From: Sva-07 sp942492715
GTDB lineage: Bacteria > Actinomycetota > Acidimicrobiia > Acidimicrobiales > Ilumatobacteraceae
Assembly: GCA_942492715.1 (NCBI GenBank)
Contig: CALOFW010000005.1
Coordinates: 271,968 to 335,967, forward strand
DNA: 64,000 nt
Direction: 5' to 3'
Made by a program: the position numbers and the translations under genes. Under the pieces are notes generated by a model. It saw only the letters and a list, made by a program, of their open reading frames with translations. It made no database searches and had not been told where the DNA came from. Positions 1 through 7,427 of the stretch are shown piece after piece (position 1 is the first letter of the stretch; every line of letters starts with the position of its first letter).

Positions 1-1205
1 GCGACCCAGACGATGGCGCGCTCGGCTCCGGTGCCGCGCGCGAGCAGTTGCGCGAGATCGCCGGTGCCGTCGCCGGCAGCGACGTCGGGAAGGCTGGAGG
101 TGACCTGGGACAGCACCTCGTACGGACTCACCCGGTCTCCGTAGACCAGGCGATTGGCTCCTCGCTGGAGACGCGAGCGGATCGGTTCGAACAGCACGGC
201 GACCATGGCCGAGGCGACGATCGGCAAGACGAGCCCGGGACCCCCGTCATCCGAGACGCCGATGATCAACAGCGGAACCACCACGATCGCCGCGTAGAGC
301 CCGACGATCACGACGGCAAGGCCGAAGTACGTGACGGACTTCGAGATGATCGTGTCGATCTCGTAGAGCCGGTACCTGGTGATCGCCACCCAGAACGCTG
401 CGATCAAGAGCAGGAGCGGTACGAGGTTGATCAGAATCTGGATGGTCGGGCCCACGTCTCCGGAATCACCGCCCGCGGCCAGCCGCAAGGCCAGCTCGCC
501 GATCACGACGAACGCTCCACCCGCCGCGATCCAACGGATCTGATGACGAATGATCGCATCGCCGTTTCGATAGCGAACCACCAGCGAGGCAATGCCGAGC
601 AACGAACTGAGCAGCGCCAGGAGGATGAAGATCTCCGCGAGATCGCCCAGTGTTCCGCCGGGGGTCGGGATGGGACGGGTGCTCCGGGGGTTGTTGGCGG
701 CGCAGGCCAACAGGAACGCGAGCGCCAGGGTCGTCGTCTGGAACCTGAGTGCCCAACGCCATCGCGGTGAGGGAACCTGCCCGTCGGGGAAGAGCAGGAG
801 GCCGAGTGTCAGGGGGAGCAGGAACGATGGAATCCAGCCGGCCGCCAGGATCGTGAGTGCGATCGCCGACGGCCACTCGAGATCAGCGGGAACGTTGGCG
901 CCGGCCTCGAGTTCGGTCGGGATGGCGAGGACGAGGGGCACCAGCGCGGCCGAATACAAGCCTCCGAAGAAGGCGGCCACGGTGTAGGCCCACACCGATC
1001 GGTTCCGAGGCTGCTTCGGCAGGACCGTCCACGCCAGTGCACCGAAGCCCACGCCCACCGACGCGTTGATCGGCGTGACCGTGTTCACGGCGCTCTGCCA
1101 CCGGCCCAACGAGATGGCAACGATGAGGCCACCCACGGCCAAGACCACGGCAACCGCCGCGATCGTGCGACCGATGCGGATCAGTTGTGCATCGGTCGGT
1201 GTCAC
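1..1205 (-). CDS. Multi-TM sensor histidine kinase, N-terminal part (truncated by window edge)
   Basis: Reading back from a GTG at 1205 gives 401 codons with no stop before the window edge. About ten hydrophobic segments are seen in the first 310 residues, followed by a cytoplasmic stretch containing RGANRLVYGDRVSPYEVL. That 'RANRLxYGDRxxPYxVL' pattern is typical of actinobacterial NarL-type sensor kinases just before their sensory and catalytic domains, which would lie outside this window. The GTG overlaps the stop of the upstream cyclase gene (GTGA), so the two are probably translationally coupled and form one signalling unit. Kinase activity is inferred because the H-box and ATPase domain are not visible. 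Confidence 0.75.
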   Translation of the reverse strand, partial: MTPTDAQLIRIGRTIAAVAVVLAVGGLIVAISLGRWQSAVNTVTPINASVGVGFGALAWTVLPKQPRNRSVWAYTVAAFFGGLYSAALVPLVLAIPTELEAGANVPADLEWPSAIALTILAAGWIPSFLLPLTLGLLLFPDGQVPSPRWRWALRFQTTTLALAFLLACAANNPRSTRPIPTPGGTLGDLAEIFILLALLSSLLGIASLVVRYRNGDAIIRHQIRWIAAGGAFVVIGELALRLAAGGDSGDVGPTIQILINLVPLLLLIAAFWVAITRYRLYEIDTIISKSVTYFGLAVVIVGLYAAIVVVPLLIIGVSDDGGPGLVLPIVASAMVAVLFEPIRSRLQRGANRLVYGDRVSPYEVLSQVTSSLPDVAAGDGTGDLAQLLARGTGAERAIVWV

Positions 1206-2506
1206 GCCGCTCTCCGCGGGAATCGATACGCGGCGACCGGTGTGTCTCGACCTTTCACGATCGCCGGCGCGAGCTTGTCGGCCTCGGGCATGCGCTCCAT
1301 GGCAACCCAGGTCGGCTCGCTCACCACCGTCTCACCCGGCTCGGCCCATTGCTGGAGTCGTTGGGTGAGGTTGACCGTGTCGCCGACGAGGGTGTACTCG
1401 AGACGCTCCTCCGATCCGAGCAGCGCGGCGGCGACCGGGCCCGTCGAGAGCCCGATCCCGAGTCCGAACACCGGCTGGCCACTGCGCTTCCACCGCTCGT
1501 TCAACTCGTGCTGCCCCTGCTGCATCGCAATGGCGGCGGCCACCGCGCGGTCGGCATGGTCGTCACTGGCGACCGGCGCACCGAAGACCGCCATCACCGC
1601 GTCGCCGACGAACTGCATCACGGTGCCCGCCTCGCCGAGGATCGCATGGTTCATCACGGCGCGGTGTTCGTGCAGCTGGCCCGCCAGGACGCTCGGGTCG
1701 GCGTGCTCGGCGATCGTGGTGTACCCGCGGATGTCGGACATCAGCACGGTGACGGTCAGCTCCTCGGTTTCCCCCGGCTGACGGCCCCCGTCGAGGATCT
1801 GTGCGGCCACGCCACCGGGAAGGAACCGGCTCAGGGCCTCGCCCTGTTCCTTGCGGTCGACGATCGCCCGCTGCAGCAACTTGAGCCGATCGAGGCTGTC
1901 GGTGCGGCCCTCGGCAAGGCCGAGCGCGAGCGTTCCGAAGAGCGCCTCGATCGCGGCATTGACGTCGGCGGGTGTCGTCTTGCGCTGCAGGGCGATCGCC
2001 TTCACCGAACGGCCCTGCGCAACCTGCTGCAGCAGGTCCTCGTCGGAGTCGGACAGCGATGCCTCGGCCCGCACCGGGCTGGTGAGCGCTTCCACGATCT
2101 TGGGGTCGAGCATCGAGCCCCCGGCTGCCACCTCGCGAACCGCACGAACGAGCTGGTTCCCCTCACCGACACGGTCCTTGAGGAGATAGGCGTAGCCGGC
2201 GGCGCCCTCCGACAGGAGCGACACGGCATAGTCGGGGTCGTCGAACTGCGACAGGATCACGACGCCGGTACCCGGATTCCGTTTCCGGATCTCCTTCGCG
2301 GCCTCGATGCCCTCACGGGAGAAGTTCGGCGGCATCCGGATGTCGGTCACGATGACCTGGGGCTGCAGGGCCTCGGCCCCTGCGACGAGTTCGTCGTAGT
2401 CGGCTCCCTGACCGACGACGTCGAGATCCTCCTCGAGCTCGAGCAGCGCCTTGACGCCCTCTCGCACGATGAGATTGTCGTCTGCGAGGAACACCGTGAT
2501 GGCCAT
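1202..2506 (-). CDS. Response regulator-adenylate/guanylate cyclase fusion
   Basis: 434 residues. Residues 1-125 form a receiver domain: acidic pair D9-D10, phospho-acceptor D55 in VTDIRMPP, and a late lysine in LLKD. A helical linker follows (about 130-245). A class III nucleotide cyclase domain occupies about 250-425, with the two metal-binding aspartates in SDIRGYTT and GDAVMAVFGAP and the NLTQRL segment. It should make cAMP (or cGMP) from ATP (or GTP) under control of phosphorylation, presumably by the kinase whose start overlaps this stop. The cyclic-nucleotide-binding protein gene diverges just upstream, which suggests a local producer-effector pair. Which nucleotide it uses cannot be settled by eye. 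Confidence 0.9.
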   Translation of the reverse strand: MAITVFLADDNLIVREGVKALLELEEDLDVVGQGADYDELVAGAEALQPQVIVTDIRMPPNFSREGIEAAKEIRKRNPGTGVVILSQFDDPDYAVSLLSEGAAGYAYLLKDRVGEGNQLVRAVREVAAGGSMLDPKIVEALTSPVRAEASLSDSDEDLLQQVAQGRSVKAIALQRKTTPADVNAAIEALFGTLALGLAEGRTDSLDRLKLLQRAIVDRKEQGEALSRFLPGGVAAQILDGGRQPGETEELTVTVLMSDIRGYTTIAEHADPSVLAGQLHEHRAVMNHAILGEAGTVMQFVGDAVMAVFGAPVASDDHADRAVAAAIAMQQGQHELNERWKRSGQPVFGLGIGLSTGPVAAALLGSEERLEYTLVGDTVNLTQRLQQWAEPGETVVSEPTWVAMERMPEADKLAPAIVKGRDTPVAAYRFPRRAA

Positions 2507-2593
2507 CGACGCCTCCTGGGTGGGTGAGTGTAGGTATCCCAGTGTGAGGGACCCGGCAGTGTCCCACCAGCGTGCGGGCGCGCCGGATCGGGT

Positions 2594-2667
2594 GGTGCTG
2601 GCACGTACCGATCGTGCGGGTCGTCACGCTGGTCGGCGAGCCGTTCGCAGTGCACGCTGGCAGTCAC
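2594..2667 (+). promoter_or_regulatory. Three-block conserved upstream motif, copy 1
   Basis: Contains GGTGCTGGCACGTA at 2594, CACGCTG at 2625 and TGGCAGTCAC at 2658. The same three blocks with the same offsets (0, 31, 64) occur at 3752-3825 upstream of the next gene. The first block holds the near-palindrome GTGC-TG-GCAC. It lies 21 bases before the ATG of the cyclic-nucleotide-binding gene, and an AGGAGG Shine-Dalgarno follows at 2676. Promoter, operator or leader function is inferred from conservation only. Confidence 0.5.
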
Positions 2668-2687
2668 TCGTCGTCAGGAGGCAGAGC

Positions 2688-3701
2688 ATGCGAATCGAAC
2701 GCAGCGTCAGCACCATCTCGTGGATCCCCTCGGACCTGTTGGAGGGGATGGGCAAGGTGGCCACCCGGATGAAGATGGCGCACCACGACCCGCCTCCGCC
2801 CGACTCGCTCGGACCGGATGTCCACGCAACGATCGAGGACCTCCGAGTGGCCGATCGCTTCCGCTTCGCGAACGAACTGCGCGCCTTCATCGACGTCGAG
2901 GACGGCCGGATCACCGGCTTCGGGTACTGCGGTGGCGGGATGATCGGAGCGACGACCGTCGGACTCGGCGTCACCTCGATCACGGTTCCGGCGACCCCGC
3001 TCCCCGACCTGCAGGGTGAACCAGAGGTGACCTCGACCTCCGTCCGGTTCACCCAGACCGTCGGCGGCCGCACGGGAGCACCGATGCCGCGAGCGGTCAA
3101 GCGACCGCCGTTCGTCCAGTACTCGGCGCCGATCGTCTGGACGACCCTCGAGCTGACGATCCACGCCGACGGCACGCACGAGAGTGCGATGGCGGGCGCC
3201 TCGGGGTTCCCGCGACACTGGGTGTTCGACGACGCCGGAGCTCTGGTGGCGAAGAGCAGCCTGGCCGAGTACAAGCGGTGGATGAGCGAATCGTTCGGAC
3301 GCCGCACTCCCTGGGGTGACGAGGATTCGCCGGCACTCGTCACCGAGGTCGAGACCGTTCTCGAGCGCCAACTCCACGAGCTGATCATGCGCGGGGGCGC
3401 CAAACCGACGATCCGCGAGATCAAGTCCGGCAAGGTACTCGCCGAACAGGGCTCGGACGACAGCGAGCTGTACCTGCTGTTGAACGGGGTGCTCGTCGTC
3501 GAGGTGGACGGCGAGCCACTCGCCGAGCTCGGGCCCGGGGCCGTGCTGGGCGAGCGAGCCACCCTCGAGGGAGGTGTCCGAACCGCAACCCTGCGCGCGG
3601 TGACCCACTGCAAAGTCGCAGCGGTGCCGGCCGGCGCCGTCGAACAGAAGGCTCTCGTCGAACTCGCCGCGGACCGGCGCCGCGAGCAGTCGCTTGCGTG
3701 A
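2688..3701 (+). CDS. Cyclic nucleotide-binding domain protein
   Basis: 337 residues from the ATG at 2688, preceded by a good AGGAGG at 2676-2681; the longer upstream open frame has no comparable site. Residues 1-230 are a domain I do not recognise (glycine-rich CGGGMIGAT near residue 80). Residues about 240-330 are a cyclic-nucleotide-binding fold with a phosphate-binding cassette of the form LGERATLEGGVRTATLRA, including the GE pair and the arginine that normally contacts the cyclic phosphate. There is no helix-turn-helix, so it is unlikely to be a CRP-type regulator. It is more likely an effector whose N-terminal domain responds to cAMP made by the divergent cyclase at 1202-2506. Confidence 0.8.
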   Translation: MRIERSVSTISWIPSDLLEGMGKVATRMKMAHHDPPPPDSLGPDVHATIEDLRVADRFRFANELRAFIDVEDGRITGFGYCGGGMIGATTVGLGVTSITVPATPLPDLQGEPEVTSTSVRFTQTVGGRTGAPMPRAVKRPPFVQYSAPIVWTTLELTIHADGTHESAMAGASGFPRHWVFDDAGALVAKSSLAEYKRWMSESFGRRTPWGDEDSPALVTEVETVLERQLHELIMRGGAKPTIREIKSGKVLAEQGSDDSELYLLLNGVLVVEVDGEPLAELGPGAVLGERATLEGGVRTATLRAVTHCKVAAVPAGAVEQKALVELAADRRREQSLA

Positions 3702-3751
3702 GACACCGGGGTCGTGCTCGGCGCCAGCGCCGATCGGGCCCTGTCGAGGCG

Positions 3752-3825
3752 GGTGCTGGCACGTAGGCACGAAGCGCGCTGGCACGCTGTCCGCCGTGGC
3801 TCCGAGCATGGACGATGGCAGTGAC
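3752..3825 (+). promoter_or_regulatory. Three-block conserved upstream motif, copy 2
   Basis: GGTGCTGGCACGTA at 3752, CACGCTG at 3783 and TGGCAGTGAC at 3816. Block identity and spacing match copy 1 at 2594-2667, while the bases between the blocks are largely different. It ends 47 bases before the ATG of the membrane protein gene at 3873. Conserved blocks separated by diverged spacers argue for a selected regulatory or promoter element rather than a simple recent duplication. Confidence 0.5.
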
Positions 3826-3872
3826 CAACCACACGAGTGCACCGCCGCCGGGCGGTGCAAGGGGAGCACATC

Positions 3873-4583
3873 ATGACCACCGAGTCGACCACCATTCGTC
3901 ACAGCCAGAACGACACCATTCGGACGTGGAATCGCATCGCCGGATTCTCCGGCTTCGCGTTCGTCGTCCTCTTCATCGGCATGGGCGCAGCGATCGCAGC
4001 GGGCGCCCCGGCGTTCACCGACGGAGCGGACGAGCTCCGCTCGTGGTTCGGCGACAATCAGGGGTCGATCGCCTTCTTCAACTGGTTCACGCCGATGGTG
4101 TTCGGCTTCCTCTACCTGGTCTTCGGCGTCGGGCTGCTCCGCCGTCTCACCGCGGGCGACACCAGTGGTGGCATCCTGCCGCGACTCTCGTTCGCCGGGA
4201 TCGTCGCCCAATTCGCCGTTGGCATCGTCGGCATGTCGCTGTGGGCCGTGATGTCGCTCGACCCGGTTCTCGAGGGGGCGTCCGACGGGCTGCTGGTCAC
4301 CCTGTCAGCACTCGACGCCGTCGTCTTCTTCGCCCTGATGCCCTGGGCCACCGCCATGTTCATCATCTTCGCGTCGGTGTTGATGATCCAGAGCCGGATC
4401 ATGCCGATGTGGTTGGCCGGGCTGGGCATCGTCGCCGGGGTGCTGCCCGTGATCGGCGGGACCTGGATCTTCAGCGGTGACCCGGACAGTGTCGTCAGGG
4501 GCATCGGCTTCATCGGCGAGGTCGGCAGCATGATCTGGGTCCTGGCCGCCTCGGTGTTCCTGATCCGCAGTACTGCCGACTGA
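3873..4583 (+). CDS. Six-TM hypothetical membrane protein
   Basis: 236 residues from the ATG at 3873, with GGGGAGC about eight bases upstream. About six hydrophobic segments alternate with short loops (FAFVVLFIGMGAAIAAG, FGFLYLVFGVGLL, FAVGIVGMSLWAVM, FFALMPWATAMFIIFASV, GLGIVAGVLPVIGG, SMIWVLAASVFLI). The layout resembles small DUF4386-like integral membrane proteins, but I cannot assign a family firmly. It carries the same upstream three-block motif as the preceding cyclic-nucleotide-binding gene, which suggests shared control. Confidence 0.75.
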   Translation: MTTESTTIRHSQNDTIRTWNRIAGFSGFAFVVLFIGMGAAIAAGAPAFTDGADELRSWFGDNQGSIAFFNWFTPMVFGFLYLVFGVGLLRRLTAGDTSGGILPRLSFAGIVAQFAVGIVGMSLWAVMSLDPVLEGASDGLLVTLSALDAVVFFALMPWATAMFIIFASVLMIQSRIMPMWLAGLGIVAGVLPVIGGTWIFSGDPDSVVRGIGFIGEVGSMIWVLAASVFLIRSTAD

Positions 4584-4732
4584 GCGATCCGATCGACGAC
4601 GCACGACGCCCCGGCGGCCGGACGAACCGGTTGCGTCGGGCGTCGGCGCGCGCCGGGCCCGAGCGCAGGCGGGACGGTGCTGGCGACGACGGGAACCGAG
4701 CGGTCCCACTGTGCGAGCGGAAGAGAGCGACC

Positions 4733-4816
4733 GTCACCCAGATCCGATTCGACACACCCGGCCGCGACTACTACCAACGCAAGATCGCCGAGGGCAAGAC
4801 CCGCCCCGAAGCGCGG
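4733..4816 (+). pseudogene. Fragment of an IS110/IS116-family transposase C-terminus
   Basis: The frame beginning VTQIRFDTPGRDYYQRK and continuing IAEGKTRPEA resembles the C-terminal 'PGRxYYxRKxAEGKTxxEAL' segment of IS110/IS116/IS902 transposases. Only about 28 codons remain. No catalytic DEDD or serine region is visible on either side, and the next coding sequence starts about 20 bases downstream. It is best read as the scar of an old insertion. Confidence 0.5.
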
Positions 4817-4836
4817 CCCCTTTCCATGCTGTACCC

Positions 4837-5220
4837 ATGGACCCGGTGGTGGTTTCCGGCACGGTGGCATGCTCCTTCTCGGACGAGGGGGTTGACCCGG
4901 AAGGCGGAACCGGGTTCCTCGTCAGGTGCGAACTCGACATGTCTGACCCGAGGGTCAGCGGTACCGAGACACACGATCGTTTGCGCTTCTTCAACGGTGG
5001 AGCGATCGGCGACGTGTGGGTGGCGGAAGAGGCCGTCATCACCAATTCCGAGGGCACCTGGAGTGGCTCCGTGCAGGCAGCGGACGACGGCGTACCGTCC
5101 GGCGAAGCCCACTATGTCGGCGAGGGCTCCTACGAGGGCCTGGAGTTCCACTACTACTTCGGCGGCTCGGACAGCGCGGACAAATCGATCGTGCGGGGAT
5201 GGATCTCGAGCGGCGGGTGA
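4837..5220 (+). CDS. Hypothetical beta-rich protein
   Basis: 127 residues from the ATG at 4837 (an earlier ATG at 4825 is in another frame). No clear Shine-Dalgarno is seen. The sequence alternates hydrophobic and polar residues (VSGTVACSFSDEG, VWVAEEAVITN, GLEFHYYFGG) and ends WISSGG, suggesting a small all-beta fold. There is no signal peptide. It lies directly after a transposase relic and may have acquired its present start there. I do not recognise the family. Confidence 0.5.
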   Translation: MDPVVVSGTVACSFSDEGVDPEGGTGFLVRCELDMSDPRVSGTETHDRLRFFNGGAIGDVWVAEEAVITNSEGTWSGSVQAADDGVPSGEAHYVGEGSYEGLEFHYYFGGSDSADKSIVRGWISSGG

Positions 5221-5340
5221 GCCGACCCCTCCGCACGCCAGGCAGGCCTCACCTGCAGCGGACCGGATGTGTATCCTCCCTGGAGAGGCCAACCCGGGTG
5301 GCACCGGTCAGGCCAGCTACAGACGCCACGAGGGGGATAC

Positions 5341-5766
5341 GTGAACTCGACGATTCGATCGGCGTTCGGTCTGCTGGCCGTGCTCACTCTGATCACCAGC
5401 GCCTGCGGAAGCGATGACGACTCATCCACCGTCGAGGAACCGGCCGGTAGCGTCGCGGAAGCAACCACCGCGTCCAGCGATGACGATTTCGATCTGTCCG
5501 CCTACGGCACCGACCGTCCCGAGAGCGTTGTTGGCGGAGTGGTGTTCGATGCGATGACCTTCCTGACGTACCCGGAAGAGATGGCGGTGTGCACCTCGGA
5601 GACGATGCTGTCGTCGTCGACCGAAGAGGAACTGCTTGCGGACGGCATCGAAGCCATCGAGGAGGCCGCAGTCGAGGCCGCGCTCGAGTGCGGCGCTGAC
5701 GAAGAGGTTATGGACAGTCTCCGCTTGACGCTGCAGCGTTCGGAGCTGAACAGCGACGAGAGCTGA
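5341..5766 (+). CDS. Small acidic lipoprotein
   Basis: 141 residues from the GTG at 5341, with GAGGGGG just upstream. The N-terminus is a lipoprotein signal: charged start, hydrophobic AFGLLAVLTL, lipobox ITSAC with the cysteine near residue 21. The mature part is strongly acidic (runs of D/E) with a short Thr/Ser linker and a helical C-terminal half with two cysteines (AVCTS, ECGAD). Predicted to be anchored on the outer face of the membrane. Function unknown. Confidence 0.7.
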   Translation: MNSTIRSAFGLLAVLTLITSACGSDDDSSTVEEPAGSVAEATTASSDDDFDLSAYGTDRPESVVGGVVFDAMTFLTYPEEMAVCTSETMLSSSTEEELLADGIEAIEEAAVEAALECGADEEVMDSLRLTLQRSELNSDES

Positions 5767-5956
5767 GTCTGCATTGTGACGCCTGCCCGGAATCAAGGGC
5801 TGGCACGCGTCAACGCGCCTCAAAACAGCCGGAAGTTGGGGCTCGAGAATCGCGGGCCTGATCACCAAATGTCATCGAGATCGGACGTTCTGTGACCGTT
5901 CGCTACGGAACGTTGCGGACACAATATCCGTCCGGACCCAAAACCCCAGGTAGATG

Positions 5957-6042
5957 TGCCCGGGGCGGGATTTGAACCCGCACAGATCTTTCGATCTAGG
6001 GGGGTTTAAGCCCCCCGCGTCTGCCAGTTTCGCCACCCGGGC
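5957..6042 (-). tRNA. tRNA-Leu (anticodon UAA)
   Basis: On the minus strand the 86-nt segment starts GCCCGGGTGGCGAAACTGG and ends CCCGGGC plus discriminator A. It has a 7-bp acceptor stem, a GGGGG/CCCCC anticodon stem around loop CTTAAAC (anticodon TAA), a long class II variable arm (AGATCGAAAGATCT hairpin) and a T arm with GGGTTCAAATCCC. The 3' CCA is not encoded. The TAA anticodon reads UUA/UUG, rare codons in so GC-rich a genome. Confidence 0.95.
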
Positions 6043-6073
6043 GGTGGCGCCCGACACTACGCGGTGCGATGGC

Positions 6074-6334
6074 TCAACCGGTCGACGCCGGGTGCGACTC
6101 GATCATCGCCCAGGCGTCCTCGGTCAGATGTCTCGCCAGGTCCTGCAGGGCTCTGGCCGCGGCCAGCTCCTCGCCGACCTGCGGCAGGGATGGGTCGGTG
6201 GGATTCCGACGGGATCGTCCGTAGCCGGACAACGACCGGTCGCCCGCGTCCAGGTGCACCACCATGTCGCAGTGGTCATCGTCTTCGCGGGTCTCGAACC
6301 GGAGTGTCCAGCCGTGTGGTTGCAAGCTCTCCAT
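6074..6334 (-). CDS. DUF1876 (Rv1738-like) small stress protein
   Basis: 86 residues. The pattern W-TLRF-E, MVVHLDAGDRSLSGYGRSRR, NPTDPSLPQVGEELAAARAL and a short C-terminal helix matches the DUF1876 family. Mycobacterial Rv1738, one of the most hypoxia-induced DosR-regulon proteins, belongs here and has been linked to ribosome hibernation. The neighbouring DUF1918 and CBS genes diverge from it across a 142-bp spacer, which suggests a shared dormancy or stress control region. The assignment rests on the recognisable central motif; the functional link is inferred. Confidence 0.8.
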   Translation of the reverse strand: MESLQPHGWTLRFETREDDDHCDMVVHLDAGDRSLSGYGRSRRNPTDPSLPQVGEELAAARALQDLARHLTEDAWAMIESHPASTG

Positions 6335-6476
6335 TGCTCCACTGTCTGACCATCGGTATCCAACCGCCAGGGCCGGACGTCACCGGAGTTCGGGGGACGA
6401 AGTTCTCTACCGCACCCGGTCGGCAGCTGCGATGGTCGAGTCGATGACGTGATCACCTCGAAGGAAGGGGGTCCCC

Positions 6477-6689
6477 ATGTTCGCCAAGGTCGGAGATGAA
6501 CTGATCATCGAGGGTCACCGGGTGGGCGAGCCTCGACGCACGGGCAAGGTGGAGGAGGTACGCGGCGCCGACGGAGGCCCGCCGTACGTGGTCAGGTGGG
6601 ATGACACCGATCGCTCGACGCTGCTGTTCCCGGGTGCCGATTGCCGAATCGAGCACCCGACCGACGCATCCACTGGAAAGGGCTCGTGA
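6477..6689 (+). CDS. DUF1918 protein
   Basis: 70 residues from the ATG at 6477, with AAGGAAGGGG upstream. Pattern: VGDELIIEGHRVG, RTGKVEEVRG, PPYVVRWDDTDRSTLLFPGAD. This is characteristic of the small SH3-like-barrel DUF1918 family of actinobacteria. Its TGA overlaps the ATG of the CBS-domain gene (TGATG), so the two form a translationally coupled pair. Molecular role unknown. Confidence 0.8.
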   Translation: MFAKVGDELIIEGHRVGEPRRTGKVEEVRGADGGPPYVVRWDDTDRSTLLFPGADCRIEHPTDASTGKGS

Positions 6690-7144
6690 TGAAGGTCTCA
6701 GACATCGCACTCCGGGAACCCGTCGTGATCGACTGTGCCGCCACGGTCGCGGACACCGCCGCCTTGATGGCGGGCAGCGGCGTCGGTTCCGTGATCGTCG
6801 TCGACGGCGACGTCCCGGTCGGCATCGTGACCGACCGCGACATCGTGACCCGGGGCGTCGCCCAGCAGTACCCGGCGGACGGGCGCATCGACGGCGTGAT
6901 GAGCATGGGCCTGATCGCCCTCGACGCCCACCGTGACTTCGAAGATCTCGTGCACGTCTTCCGCGACCATGCGATTCGGCGTGTCCCGATCGTCGACCAT
7001 GACCGAGTGGTCGGCATCGTGTCGCTCGACGACGTGATGGTGTTCGCCATCGGCGAACTCGCCGACGTCTCCAAGGTCATGGCGGGCCAGATCCTGTTCC
7101 CCCACGCCGGCGACGAGCCGCCGAAGCCGTCACCCGTCACCTGA
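6689..7144 (+). CDS. CBS-domain pair protein (Hrp1-like)
   Basis: 151 residues from the ATG at 6689 overlapping the DUF1918 stop. Two CBS motifs: residues 8-55 (PVVIDCAATVADTAALM, SVIVVDGDVPVGIVTDRDI) and 70-120 (FEDLVHVFRDHAIRRVPIVD, VVGIVSLDDVM). The protein is stand-alone, like mycobacterial hypoxic response protein 1 (Rv2626c). CBS pairs usually bind adenosine nucleotides. The earlier in-frame start at 6641 is rejected because it lies inside the DUF1918 gene and lacks a ribosome site. With DUF1876 across the spacer, the group resembles a reduced dormancy regulon. Confidence 0.85.
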   Translation: MKVSDIALREPVVIDCAATVADTAALMAGSGVGSVIVVDGDVPVGIVTDRDIVTRGVAQQYPADGRIDGVMSMGLIALDAHRDFEDLVHVFRDHAIRRVPIVDHDRVVGIVSLDDVMVFAIGELADVSKVMAGQILFPHAGDEPPKPSPVT

Positions 7145-7197
7145 TCGGCGACTGACCTCGACGAGCGCTGCTCCCCCGCCCCACCCCCACCCCGTTC

Positions 7198-7249
7198 CGT
7201 TTGCGTCGAGAAATCGGTGGGGCGGGCCACCGAAACTGCAACGCAAACG
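7198..7249. repeat. 52-bp palindromic repeat, copy A
   Basis: Begins CGTTTGCGT and ends ACGCAAACG, with an inner imperfect inverted repeat (TCGGTGG / CCACCGAAA). Same length and ends as copies at 8317, 9278, 9350, 9422 and 31114. Confidence 0.8.
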
Positions 7250-7427
7250 GATGGGTCAGCCGCGGCCGGAGGGCGATCGTGGCGCGGTCCAGCGGATCGA
7301 GCTCGCTCGGGCCGTCCGACTCGACGACGGCGCGCCGGTGCTGGAATCCGTCGACGGCACGAGGCGTGGGCGAGGGGCCGTGGGTGGCGCGGTACTGTCG
7401 AGGGGACTCCGGGGAGGTGCGAGCGAG

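Noticed and set aside
48..770. Open frame of 240 codons on the plus strand at the left edge
   Set aside because: Opposite the sensor kinase; Asp/Arg/Gln-rich shadow sequence without domains.
1187..2527. 446-codon open frame opposite the receiver-cyclase gene
   Set aside because: Arg/His-rich antisense shadow of a clearly recognised gene; high GC makes such frames common.
2594..2613. Sigma-54 promoter (TGGCACG start)
   Set aside because: The required TTGC element at the right spacing is missing, and sigma-54 is not expected in actinobacteria.
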